This document shows positions 1-8,073 of a stretch of 64,000 nt of DNA, piece by piece; the first letter of the stretch is position 1, and every line of letters begins with the position of its first letter. The notes under the pieces were generated by a model. It did no database searches. It had not been told where the DNA came from and was given only the letters and a program-made list of their open reading frames with translations. This DNA comes from an uncultured Lachnospiraceae bacterium (lineage in GTDB: Bacteria; Bacillota; Clostridia; Lachnospirales; Lachnospiraceae): assembly GCA_949948735.1 (NCBI GenBank), contig CATLGV010000006.1:1-64000 (forward strand), written 5' to 3'. The translations under genes and the position numbers were made by a program.

Positions 1-108
1 TGGCTGCTTTCCCGCAGATACGGGACGACGGTGGACGCGATAAAGCAGCAAAACGGACTGACCTCGGATATGCTCAGCATCGGTCAGGTGCTTCGCATTC
101 CGCAGTGA
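1..108 (+). CDS. LysM-domain protein, C-terminal end only
   Basis: Frame 1 is open from the window edge to a TGA at 106-108 and encodes 35 residues. They contain the second half of a LysM peptidoglycan-binding repeat: a YGTT-VDAIKQQNGL segment, then SIGQVLRIP and an immediate stop. The Asn-Gly-Leu followed by hydrophobic-x-hydrophobic-Gly-Gln-x-Leu-x-Ile-Pro pattern is the LysM signature. A terminal LysM points to a surface or spore-coat protein or a cell-wall hydrolase. The catalytic part, if any, lies outside the window, so the function is unknown. Confidence 0.75.
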   Translation, partial: WLLSRRYGTTVDAIKQQNGLTSDMLSIGQVLRIPQ

Positions 109-132
109 GATACGGCCATGTCAAATGAAGGG

Positions 133-161
133 TTGACATATACCCTTTAGGGGTATATAAT
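133..161 (+). promoter_or_regulatory. csoR promoter with overlapping CsoR-type operator
   Basis: A consensus promoter has TTGACA at 133-138, a 17-base spacer and TATAAT at 156-161. A pseudo-palindrome, TATACCC-TTTA-GGGGTATA (139-157), fills the spacer and runs into the -10 box. C-tract/G-tract dyads flanked by TA-rich ends are the known operator type of CsoR copper repressors. The position suggests that CsoR blocks its own promoter and that copper relieves this. csoR and copA are probably one transcript. Confidence 0.85.
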
Positions 162-217
162 CAGGCTGAAGGATAAAGCAGGCGCAGGAACGGGCTGCGC
201 TTAGAATGGAGGAACCT

Positions 218-517
218 ATGGAGAATGAGAAGGATTGCTGCAGGATAAAGAAACGCACGCCCAAGGAGCAGCGGGATCTGGTCAACCGCCTGAGCCGGAT
301 TGAGGGCCAGGTGCGGGGCATCAAGGGAATGGTGGAAAGGGATGCGTACTGCCCGGATATTCTGGTCCAGGTGGCGGCGGCCAACGCCGCGCTGAACAGC
401 TTTAGCCGCGTATTGCTGACCGAGCACCTGAAAACCTGTGTGACGCAGGACATCAGGGAGGGACGCGATGAGGCGGTGGAGGAGCTGGTTACCGTTTTGC
501 AGAAGCTGATGAAATAA
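218..517 (+). CDS. csoR: CsoR-family copper-sensing repressor
   Basis: The product is a 99-residue CsoR/RcnR-family (DUF156) all-helical repressor. Cys45 (in AYCPDIL), His70 and Cys74 (in LTEHLKTC) match the Cys-His-Cys Cu(I) site of CsoR, and an RLxRIEGQVRGI segment near residue 25 is the DNA-contacting family signature. I chose ATG 218 because GGAGG at 208-212 sits 5 bases upstream. The in-frame ATG at 206 overlaps that ribosome binding site and is unlikely to be used. An extra N-terminal Cys7-Cys8 pair is present. The neighbours, a CsoR operator upstream and copA downstream, support copper rather than nickel or sulfur sensing. Confidence 0.93.
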   Translation: MENEKDCCRIKKRTPKEQRDLVNRLSRIEGQVRGIKGMVERDAYCPDILVQVAAANAALNSFSRVLLTEHLKTCVTQDIREGRDEAVEELVTVLQKLMK

Positions 518-620
518 GCGTAAACGGGGAATACTTACCTTTGTCAATTAAGGGTACCATTGTCAGGCCGCCGGGGAGCGGCACGGATTGACAGATGGAG
601 AAAGGGGCATAGTCGTTTAT

Positions 621-3194
621 ATGGAACAATACACTGTGACGGGAATGAGCTGTGCGGCGTGCAGCGCCCGCGTGGAGAAGGCGGTATCGAAGGTTGCGGG
701 CGTGAATGCCTGCTCCGTCAGTCTGCTCACGAATTCGATGGGCGTAGAGGGCAGCGCGAGTCCGGAGGCGGTCATAAAGGCGGTGGCGGATGCAGGGTAT
801 GGCGCGTCGTTAAAGGCGAAGGGCGCCGTGAAACAGGCGTCCGGCGTTGATGAGCAGGAGGCGCTGCTTGCGGATAAGGAAACGCCGCGGCTGAAGCGCC
901 GCCTGTGGTGTTCGCTGGGCTTTCTGCTTGTGCTGATGTATGTTTCCATGGGACATATGATGTGGGGGTGGCCGCTGCCTGCGGCCCTGGCAGAGAATCA
1001 CGTCGGGATGGGGCTTTTGCAGCTTTTGCTGACAACGGCGGTGATGGTCATTAACCAGCGCTTTTTTGTCAGCGGCTTCCGGAGTCTGTGGCACAGGGCG
1101 CCCAATATGGATACGCTGGTCGCGCTGGGGGCCGCCGCGGCGTACGGCTACAGCGTTTATGCGCTGTTTGCGATGACAGGCGCGCAGGCAGCGGGCGATG
1201 CACAAGGCGTTATGGCCTTTATGCATGAATTTTATTTTGAGTCGGCGGCGATGATTCTGACGCTGATTACAGTCGGAAAGATGCTGGAGGCGCGCTCTAA
1301 GGGAAGAACTACGGATGCGCTGAAGGGGCTGATGCGGCTTGCCCCGAAGACAGCGGTGGTTGTCCGAAACGGCGCTGAGACGGAGGTTGGCATCAGCGAG
1401 GTCCGCAAGGGGGATGTGTTTGTCGTACGTCCGGGAGAGCATATCCCGGTGGACGGCATTGTGCTTGAGGGCAGCAGCGCAGTCAATGAAGCCGCACTTA
1501 CGGGGGAGAGCATTCCGGTGGATAAGGCGGCGGGGGACGCCGTATCCGCGGCGACGCTGAATCAGGACGGCTTTCTCAGGTGCGAGGCCGCGAGAGTGGG
1601 AGAGGATACGACGCTTTCACAGATTATCCGTATGGTGAGCGACGCGGCGGCGACAAAAGCGCCGATAGCCAAGGCGGCGGACAAGGTATCGGGAATCTTT
1701 GTGCCGGCTGTGATTGCGGCCGCGCTGGTTACGGCCGTGGTCTGGCTGCTTGCGGGGCAGGGCTTTGGGTTTGCGCTTGCGCGGGGGATTTCCGTGCTGG
1801 TTATCAGCTGCCCCTGTGCGCTGGGGCTTGCGACGCCGGTCGCGATTATGGTAGGAAACGGCGTAGGTGCGAAGAACGGCATTATGTTCAAAACCGCCGC
1901 TTCTCTTGAGCAGACCGGAAAGGTGCGGATTGTGGCGCTTGACAAGACCGGAACCATCACGGAGGGACGGCCTGAGGTGACGGATCTGATACCGGCCGGG
2001 GATGCGGACGAAGAGCGGCTGCTGCATGTTGCCTGTGCGCTGGAGCACAAAAGCGAGCATCCGCTTGCAAGGGCGGTTCTTGCGTACGCACAAAAGCGGC
2101 AGATACCCTGCGCCGAGGCGGCGGACTTTGCGGCGGTTCCGGGAAACGGCCTGTCGGCAGTTCTCGACGGTGTGGCGGTGTACGGCGGAAACGATCGGTT
2201 TATCAGCGCCAAAGCGGAAATACCGGAGACGGCGGCGCGGCAGGCCAGGGCGCTTGCGGAGGAGGGAAAGACGCCGTTGTTCTTTGCGGAGCAGGACCGG
2301 CTGATCGGCATTATCGGTGTGGCGGACGTTCTCAAGGAGGACAGCCCGCAGGCGGTACGCGCGCTGCAGGATATGGGAATCCGCGTGGTAATGCTGACCG
2401 GGGACAATGAACGGACTGCGCGCGCAATCGGCAGACAGGCCGGTGTGGACGAGGTGGTCGCGGGCGTGCTTCCTGACGGAAAGGAGCGCGCAATCCGCGC
2501 GCTGAAGGCGCAGGGGAGCGTGGCGATGGTCGGCGACGGCATCAATGATGCGCCGGCGCTGACAAGGGCGGATATCGGGATTGCGATTGGCGCGGGAACA
2601 GATATTGCGATTGACGCCGCGGACGTGGTATTGATGAAGAGCCGGCTGGGCGATGTTCCCGCGGCGATACGGTTGAGCCGTGCGACGCTGCGCAATATCC
2701 ACGAAAATCTTTTCTGGGCGTTTGCGTATAATATTATCGGGATACCGCTTGCGGCGGGCGTATGGATACCGCTGTTCGGATGGCAGCTTAACCCGATGTT
2801 TGGCGCGGCCGCGATGAGCCTGTCGAGCTTCTGCGTGGTAACCAATGCGCTGCGCCTGAATCTGGCGCACATCCATGACGCGTCCAAGGACAGGCGTCCG
2901 GGGCATTTTGCCCGCCTGCGGGGGACAGGAGCTGTAATAAACAAGGATTTTGAAAACGAAATGGAGGACAAGACGATGGAGAAGACAATGAAGATCGAAG
3001 GAATGATGTGCGGGCACTGCGAGGCGCGTGTCAGGAAATGCCTGGAGGCGCTTGACGGGGTGACGGAGGCGGCGGTAAGCCATGAGGCGGGAACCGCGGT
3101 TGTGAAGCTGAGCGGGGAGGTTTCCGACGAAGCGCTTGTCAGGGCGGTGGAGGAACAGGACTATAAGGTAGTCTCCGTAAGCGGAACGAAATAA
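621..3194 (+). CDS. copA: Copper-exporting P1B-type ATPase with a second, C-terminal HMA domain
   Basis: This 857-residue membrane ATPase exports Cu(I). It has an N-terminal heavy-metal-associated domain (GMSCAAC, Cys11/Cys14), TGES near 294, the transport motif CPC near 397, the phosphorylation motif DKTGT near 441, then TGDN and GDGINDAP. After the last membrane helices a linker leads to a second HMA domain (GMMCGHC, near 797-800), which is usually the separate chaperone CopZ. An internal ribosome binding site precedes that domain. ATG 621 follows AAAGGGG by 13 bases, a wide gap shared with two other genes in the window. An in-frame TTG at 588 is an alternative start. It is 103 bases after csoR and probably cotranscribed. 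Confidence 0.95.
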   Translation: MEQYTVTGMSCAACSARVEKAVSKVAGVNACSVSLLTNSMGVEGSASPEAVIKAVADAGYGASLKAKGAVKQASGVDEQEALLADKETPRLKRRLWCSLGFLLVLMYVSMGHMMWGWPLPAALAENHVGMGLLQLLLTTAVMVINQRFFVSGFRSLWHRAPNMDTLVALGAAAAYGYSVYALFAMTGAQAAGDAQGVMAFMHEFYFESAAMILTLITVGKMLEARSKGRTTDALKGLMRLAPKTAVVVRNGAETEVGISEVRKGDVFVVRPGEHIPVDGIVLEGSSAVNEAALTGESIPVDKAAGDAVSAATLNQDGFLRCEAARVGEDTTLSQIIRMVSDAAATKAPIAKAADKVSGIFVPAVIAAALVTAVVWLLAGQGFGFALARGISVLVISCPCALGLATPVAIMVGNGVGAKNGIMFKTAASLEQTGKVRIVALDKTGTITEGRPEVTDLIPAGDADEERLLHVACALEHKSEHPLARAVLAYAQKRQIPCAEAADFAAVPGNGLSAVLDGVAVYGGNDRFISAKAEIPETAARQARALAEEGKTPLFFAEQDRLIGIIGVADVLKEDSPQAVRALQDMGIRVVMLTGDNERTARAIGRQAGVDEVVAGVLPDGKERAIRALKAQGSVAMVGDGINDAPALTRADIGIAIGAGTDIAIDAADVVLMKSRLGDVPAAIRLSRATLRNIHENLFWAFAYNIIGIPLAAGVWIPLFGWQLNPMFGAAAMSLSSFCVVTNALRLNLAHIHDASKDRRPGHFARLRGTGAVINKDFENEMEDKTMEKTMKIEGMMCGHCEARVRKCLEALDGVTEAAVSHEAGTAVVKLSGEVSDEALVRAVEEQDYKVVSVSGTK
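2963..2978 (+). promoter_or_regulatory. Internal ribosome binding site and ATG inside copA
   Basis: GGAGG at 2963-2967 lies 8 bases before an in-frame ATG at 2976. Initiation there would make a 72-residue protein that starts just before the C-terminal HMA domain and has the size and motif of a free CopZ chaperone. The spacing equals that of ordinary starts in this window. It could be coincidence, since GGAGG also encodes part of Met-Glu-Asp. Whether it is used is inference. Confidence 0.5.
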
Positions 3195-3265
3195 AGTGAA
3201 AACCGTAATCAGATGAGACTTATGGCGGAGCTGTTGCACAATTCGGAATAAAAATTCAGATAATA

Positions 3266-3295
3266 TTGACAAGGATGCATATATAACTGTAAAAT
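3266..3295 (+). promoter_or_regulatory. Promoter of the c-di-GMP/HAD/MATE gene group
   Basis: TTGACA (3266-3271), an 18-base spacer and TAAAAT (3290-3295) lie about 70 bases before the next gene. This is the only good promoter seen before four close, same-strand genes ending at 9444. Confidence 0.6.
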
Positions 3296-3366
3296 TATAA
3301 CATGGTGCAATAATTGATAAAATATTGCGGACAGTGACACAATCCTGTCAAAAGGAGATGCGTGTA

Positions 3367-5427
3367 ATGCATAGAAAAAATACCATATTGATAGTGGATG
3401 ATGAAGCTATCATCAAAACATCCCTCAAGGACGTGTTAAGCAAGGAGTTTGACGTGCTGCTGGCGTCAGACGGCAAGGAAGCGCTGGAGGTCCTGGAGGA
3501 AAATCTGAATGAAATTGCCGTGATTGTGCTGGATTTGATTATGCCGGTCATGGACGGTTTTCAGTTCATGGCCGAGTTCAATACCCATCAGGAGTACGCG
3601 AATATACCGGTTATTGTGGCAACCTCCAATGACGACGAATATTCAGAGCAGAAGTGCCTTGAGGCCGGTGTGTGGGATTTCGTGATGAAGCCCTACAATC
3701 CGGTGCTTTTGTGTTTTCGGATAAAAAACGCGATTGAGAAGAGCCGTATGATCATGGCGGAGCGCGATCCGGTTACGGGACTTTATTCCAAGTTCAAGTT
3801 TTACCAGACAGTGCGCAGGATGCTTCTGGAGGTGCCGGGAGAGAAATTCGCTTTTGTGCGGTTTGACATAGACCGGTTTAAGATGATCAATAATTTTTAC
3901 GGCATCAAGGAGGGCGATAAGGTATTAAAAAGCATTGCTGCCGAGCTGCGGAGGATTGCGACCGTATTCGATAACTTTGTCTACGGGCGTCTTGAAAATG
4001 ATATATTTGCGGTCTGCATGCCCTACAAGGAGGAGAATATCGAGCTGCTTGCCAACGCGCTGCAGATTAATATGAAGAAGCTCAATAAAGATTATAATAT
4101 CAAGGTTTCGTGCGGCGTCTATGTGATCAGCGACTATAACATGGATGTGTCGGAGATGTATGACAGGGCGTTTCTTGCGGCAAAAAGCTGCAAGGGCAAG
4201 TATGTGCAGAATATCGCATATTATGATGAGAGCATGATAGAGAACATGCGCCAGGAGCAGTTCATTATCAATGAGGTCAATAAAGCGCTCGAGGAGGAGC
4301 AGTTTGCGGTGTATCTCCAGCCCAAGATTAATCTGGTGACGGACCGCTCCTACGGCGCGGAGGCGCTTGTGCGGTGGATGCATCCCGAAAAGGGGATGAT
4401 TTCCCCGGGTGAGTTCATTCCGGTTTATGAGCGCAACGGCATTATAGGGCGTCTTGACCAGTATATGTGGCGCCATGTGTGCGCGCTGCTGCGCAGATGG
4501 CTGGACGAAGGGCGCAGTCCCAATCCGATTTCGGTAAATGTGTCCAGAGTAAACATATACAATCCGCATCTGGTGGAGATCTTCAAAAATCTGATCACCG
4601 AGTATCGGATACCGGCGCATCTGTTGAATCTCGAGCTGACGGAAAGCGCTTTTACCGAGGATCAGGATCTGGTGATGCGCACCATGAGCAGGCTGCGTGC
4701 GATGGGCTTTAAGATTATGATGGATGACTTTGGAAGCGGCTATTCCTCGTTGAACGTGCTCAAGGATATGGAGGTCGACTATCTCAAGGTTGACATGAAA
4801 TTTCTGCAGCAGGAGCAGGGCTTTAACGGAAAAGGGGAGAAGGTGCTTACCTCCATTATCCGCATGGCAAAATGGTTACATATGCCTTCGATTGTTGAAG
4901 GCGTGGAAACGGCGGAGCAGGTGGATTTCCTCAAATGCATCGGCTGTGAATACGCGCAGGGCTATTTTTATGCAAAGCCGATGCCGGTAGCGGATTATGA
5001 GGCGTTTCTGATCAAGGAGGAAGAGCTTGGCGCGAATACGCGCAACGATGAAAATACCGGAATCGTCGGAGAGCTCTGGAATACGCGCTCCAATGTCAGC
5101 CTCTTCTTTGACATGCTGGAGGTGCCGATTGCGATATATGAGTACCGCAGGGAAAAGCTGGAGCTTTTGCGGGCCAACAGGCGTTATGAGAACGAGGTTT
5201 CGATGGATGCGGATGAGGATATTTCGGAGCATGAGCGGCGTATGGAGGCAGTTACACAGCTGCTGAAGGAGGCCTTTGGCAAGCTGATAAGCGGGGAATT
5301 CTGTGAACCGATGGAGCTTGAGTTCGCGGCGGATATCTGGTACCGGATAACGGTGAAAATGATAGGCAGGCGTTCGGATACGACAATCATCATGGCGACC
5401 TTTTACGATATCAGCGACTATAAATAA
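3367..5427 (+). CDS. Response regulator with REC, degenerate GGDEF and intact EAL domains (c-di-GMP phosphodiesterase)
   Basis: This cytosolic protein of about 686 residues starts with a receiver domain (VDDE, phospho-acceptor Asp in VLDLIMPVMDGF, Lys in MKPYNP). A GGDEF-like domain follows whose signature is replaced by RLENDIF, so it should not make c-di-GMP. The EAL domain keeps its catalytic motifs: GAEALVRW, NVSR, ELTES, MDDFGSGYSSL, VDMKF and EGVET. About 110 C-terminal residues look like a PAS-type fold ending in TFYDISDYK. It should therefore degrade c-di-GMP under phosphorelay control. No cognate kinase is adjacent. ATG 3367 was chosen because AAAGGAG lies 9 bases upstream, while ATG 3358 is too close to it. 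Confidence 0.92.
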   Translation: MHRKNTILIVDDEAIIKTSLKDVLSKEFDVLLASDGKEALEVLEENLNEIAVIVLDLIMPVMDGFQFMAEFNTHQEYANIPVIVATSNDDEYSEQKCLEAGVWDFVMKPYNPVLLCFRIKNAIEKSRMIMAERDPVTGLYSKFKFYQTVRRMLLEVPGEKFAFVRFDIDRFKMINNFYGIKEGDKVLKSIAAELRRIATVFDNFVYGRLENDIFAVCMPYKEENIELLANALQINMKKLNKDYNIKVSCGVYVISDYNMDVSEMYDRAFLAAKSCKGKYVQNIAYYDESMIENMRQEQFIINEVNKALEEEQFAVYLQPKINLVTDRSYGAEALVRWMHPEKGMISPGEFIPVYERNGIIGRLDQYMWRHVCALLRRWLDEGRSPNPISVNVSRVNIYNPHLVEIFKNLITEYRIPAHLLNLELTESAFTEDQDLVMRTMSRLRAMGFKIMMDDFGSGYSSLNVLKDMEVDYLKVDMKFLQQEQGFNGKGEKVLTSIIRMAKWLHMPSIVEGVETAEQVDFLKCIGCEYAQGYFYAKPMPVADYEAFLIKEEELGANTRNDENTGIVGELWNTRSNVSLFFDMLEVPIAIYEYRREKLELLRANRRYENEVSMDADEDISEHERRMEAVTQLLKEAFGKLISGEFCEPMELEFAADIWYRITVKMIGRRSDTTIIMATFYDISDYK

Positions 5428-5450
5428 CCTGTGCGGTGGAGGAATGCGCA

Positions 5451-6134
5451 ATGCGGACGAATGCGGCAATTGATACGGTGATATTTGATTTGGACGGAAC
5501 GCTGCTGTACACGCTTGAGGATTTGACGGATTCTGTCAATTATGCCCTGCGCGTATGCGGCCTCCCGCCAAGGAGCATAGATGAGATACGGATGTTTGTC
5601 GGCAACGGAATCCGGAAGCTGATGACGCGGGTAATGCCCGAGGGAGAGGCGAATCCGTTATTTGAAAAAGCCTTCGAGGCATTTCAGGCGCACTATGCCG
5701 TTCACTGCAACGACAAGACGAGAGCCTATGACGGTGTGCAGGCGCTTTTGCGGGAGCTTAAACGCGCGGGGTATGCGCTTGCCATTGTATCGAACAAGGT
5801 AGATTCCGCGGTCAAGGCGCTGCGGGATATGTATTTTCAGGATGTGGCAGTGGCGATTGGAGACCGGGAGGGGATGCGCAGAAAGCCCGCGCCCGACAGT
5901 GTGTTTCTGGCGCTGCGGGAGCTGGGAAAGGAAAAAGCGCAGGCTGTGTATGTCGGGGATTCGGATGTGGACCTGCAGACGGCGCGCAACGCCGGGCTGC
6001 CGTGCATCAGCGTGCTGTGGGGCTTCCGTGACAGGGAATTTCTGACGGCGCAGGGAGCCGAGAGCTTTGCGGAGCTTCCGATGGACGTAATGAAACTGAT
6101 CAAGAGCATGGAGAGGCAAGGAGAGAAGCAATGA
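5451..6134 (+). CDS. HAD-superfamily phosphatase, phosphoglycolate phosphatase-like
   Basis: All four HAD motifs are present in 227 residues: the nucleophile motif FDLDGTLL, Ser in AIVSNK, Lys in RKPAPD and the acidic VGDSDVD. A helical cap between motifs I and II fits the Gph/PpaX type, which hydrolyses small phosphate esters such as phosphoglycolate. The true substrate cannot be read from sequence. GGAGG 8 bases before ATG 5451 fixes the start. The stop overlaps the next ATG (ATGA, 4 bases), so the two genes are translationally coupled. Confidence 0.88.
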   Translation: MRTNAAIDTVIFDLDGTLLYTLEDLTDSVNYALRVCGLPPRSIDEIRMFVGNGIRKLMTRVMPEGEANPLFEKAFEAFQAHYAVHCNDKTRAYDGVQALLRELKRAGYALAIVSNKVDSAVKALRDMYFQDVAVAIGDREGMRRKPAPDSVFLALRELGKEKAQAVYVGDSDVDLQTARNAGLPCISVLWGFRDREFLTAQGAESFAELPMDVMKLIKSMERQGEKQ

Positions 6135-8059
6135 AGAAGATTGCCTTGGTGATGGATGGCTGGAAACGCTTTTTTACATATGCATGGCCTTCCGGAATAC
6201 TACAGAGAATCCGTGAAACGAATGAAGAGGTAAATCTTTATATTTTTAACAGCTCCGGAGACTGGAGCTGGGATACGGACTATAATATCGGTGAGTATAA
6301 TATTTACCGCCTGCCGGACTTTAACGAATTTGACGGGATTATTGTGGACGTAAATAACATACGTTATCCGGAGATTGTCGCGGAGCTTGCGGATGCGGTG
6401 CGCAAAACAGGGAAGCCTGCGGTATCCATTGCGAATGAGCTGGAGGGCTTTTATTATGTCGGTATCGACAATTATGCGTCCATGACAACGATGATTGAGC
6501 ATCTGTATACGGTGCACGGCTGCCGCCGGTTCTGGTTTATTATGGGGCCCAGGGAGAATTACGAGAATTCTGTCCGTGCGAAGGCGCTGCGGGACTTTCT
6601 GGAGCGGCATGATATTGCGTACAGACCGGAGGACTTCTATTTTGAATCGTATGAGTATCTGTGCGGATATAAGGGGTTTATGCGGATGCTTGGAAAGCTT
6701 GCGGAGGGGGAGGCGCTTCCGGACGCCGTTATCTGTGCGAACGACAATATTGCGGTAGGCGTGATGGAGGCAGCCGCTGAAAAGGGGTATCATGTGCCGG
6801 AGGATTTTTGTGTGACCGGCTTTGACAACTTTGACAAGGCGAGCTATTACTCCCCCAGGATTTCGACGGTGGGCCATATCCGGGAGGAGGTCGGCTATTG
6901 CTGCGCGGATCTGCTTTTACGGATATGGAAGGGCGAGCCGGTAGAGCGTTTTAATTTCACGCAGACGACGCCCATCTACTGGGACAGCTGTGGCTGCAGG
7001 AGCAGCCGGAGGGTGGATCAGGCGGCCCACATCAAGGGGCAGATGATGTATGACATAGAGACCACGGAGTTTGAGGAGCAGGTGCTTGCGCTGGACTATG
7101 AGCTTTTAAGCTGCAAAACAGTTAAGGAAATCTCCGCGTGTATTCCATCCTGCATTCCGGCCTTTAAGTGCGATGCGATTTACCTGATTCTGGATGAGCA
7201 CATGAATGATTTCCATAAGAATAGCATGCGTTATGACCAGCGGCTGCTGGATGATGACAAGTTTCCGGTGCACGGGTATTCGGAAAGAATGTTTGTGGAA
7301 TTTGCGTATGATTCCAAGTTTGGGGCAAAATATGAAAATACGATTATCCACAGCCTGTTTCCGCTGTTTGAGGACGCGCAGGGCGGTATGGATTTCCTGT
7401 TCATGCCGCTGCACTTCAGGAACCATACGGTGGGCTATTTTGTCATCCGCAATGCGATATATCTGATGGAAAAGCAGTATCTGTTCCGGGTTCTGAACAC
7501 GCTGACCTCGGCCATGGAGAACCTTCACGAGAAGGAACGGCTTGCCTATATGAACCGGATGCTTTCGGAGATGAGCATACGGGATTCCATGACGGGGCTT
7601 TACAACCGTCTGGCATTCTCCAAGCTGGCGGTGGATTTCTTTGAGCGCCGCAAAAGCAGAGGGGAACGCGTCCACGTCATGTTTATCGACATGGACAGGT
7701 TAAAGCATATCAATGACCATTTTGGACACGAGTATGGCGATGTGGCGATACAGACGCTCGCAAAGGCGATTCTGGACAATGTGGACGCGTGCGCGATACC
7801 GATCAGGAACGGCGGGGACGAGTTTGTGATTATACAGGAATCAATGTCCCCGGAGGAATACCAGAGCTTTGTAGGGCGCATACGGGAGCAGATAGAGGCG
7901 GAAGCCGGCCGTCTTGCCCTGCCGTTTACGCTTTCCTTCAGCGCCGGTATGGTATATACGGATGTGGACAGTGATAAGACGCTGGATGATTATATCAATA
8001 TGGCGGACGAAATCATGTATCGGGAAAAAGCGGACAAAAAAGCAAACAGAACGGAATAA
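6131..8059 (+). CDS. Cytosolic LacI-type sugar-binding domain fused to a GGDEF diguanylate cyclase
   Basis: This protein has 642 residues and no signal peptide or membrane helix. Residues 1 to about 290 form a periplasmic-binding-protein-like domain of LacI-repressor type (ICANDNIAVGVMEAA, VTGFDNFDKASYYSP, ISTV), without the helix-turn-helix that normally precedes it. A linker with a possible GAF-like part follows, then an intact GGDEF domain (DSMTGLYNR, FIDMDRLKHIN, RNGGDEFVI). It is probably a diguanylate cyclase that senses a cytosolic small ligand, perhaps a sugar or nucleoside. The four-base overlap with the HAD gene and the upstream EAL protein suggest one regulatory unit controlling c-di-GMP in both directions. 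Confidence 0.88.
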   Translation: MKKIALVMDGWKRFFTYAWPSGILQRIRETNEEVNLYIFNSSGDWSWDTDYNIGEYNIYRLPDFNEFDGIIVDVNNIRYPEIVAELADAVRKTGKPAVSIANELEGFYYVGIDNYASMTTMIEHLYTVHGCRRFWFIMGPRENYENSVRAKALRDFLERHDIAYRPEDFYFESYEYLCGYKGFMRMLGKLAEGEALPDAVICANDNIAVGVMEAAAEKGYHVPEDFCVTGFDNFDKASYYSPRISTVGHIREEVGYCCADLLLRIWKGEPVERFNFTQTTPIYWDSCGCRSSRRVDQAAHIKGQMMYDIETTEFEEQVLALDYELLSCKTVKEISACIPSCIPAFKCDAIYLILDEHMNDFHKNSMRYDQRLLDDDKFPVHGYSERMFVEFAYDSKFGAKYENTIIHSLFPLFEDAQGGMDFLFMPLHFRNHTVGYFVIRNAIYLMEKQYLFRVLNTLTSAMENLHEKERLAYMNRMLSEMSIRDSMTGLYNRLAFSKLAVDFFERRKSRGERVHVMFIDMDRLKHINDHFGHEYGDVAIQTLAKAILDNVDACAIPIRNGGDEFVIIQESMSPEEYQSFVGRIREQIEAEAGRLALPFTLSFSAGMVYTDVDSDKTLDDYINMADEIMYREKADKKANRTE

Positions 8060-8073
8060 GAAGGTTTTCATCA

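Noticed and set aside
536-560. Second CsoR operator before copA (TACC...GGGTA)
   Set aside because: The half-sites are 12 bases apart and lack the C-tract/G-tract pairing of the operator at 139-157. It fits better as one of the recurring 13-mers.
1617-3272. 551-codon reverse-strand frame opposite copA
   Set aside because: It is a shadow of copA: the forward frame has every P-type ATPase motif, while the reverse translation is Arg/His-rich with no recognisable domain.
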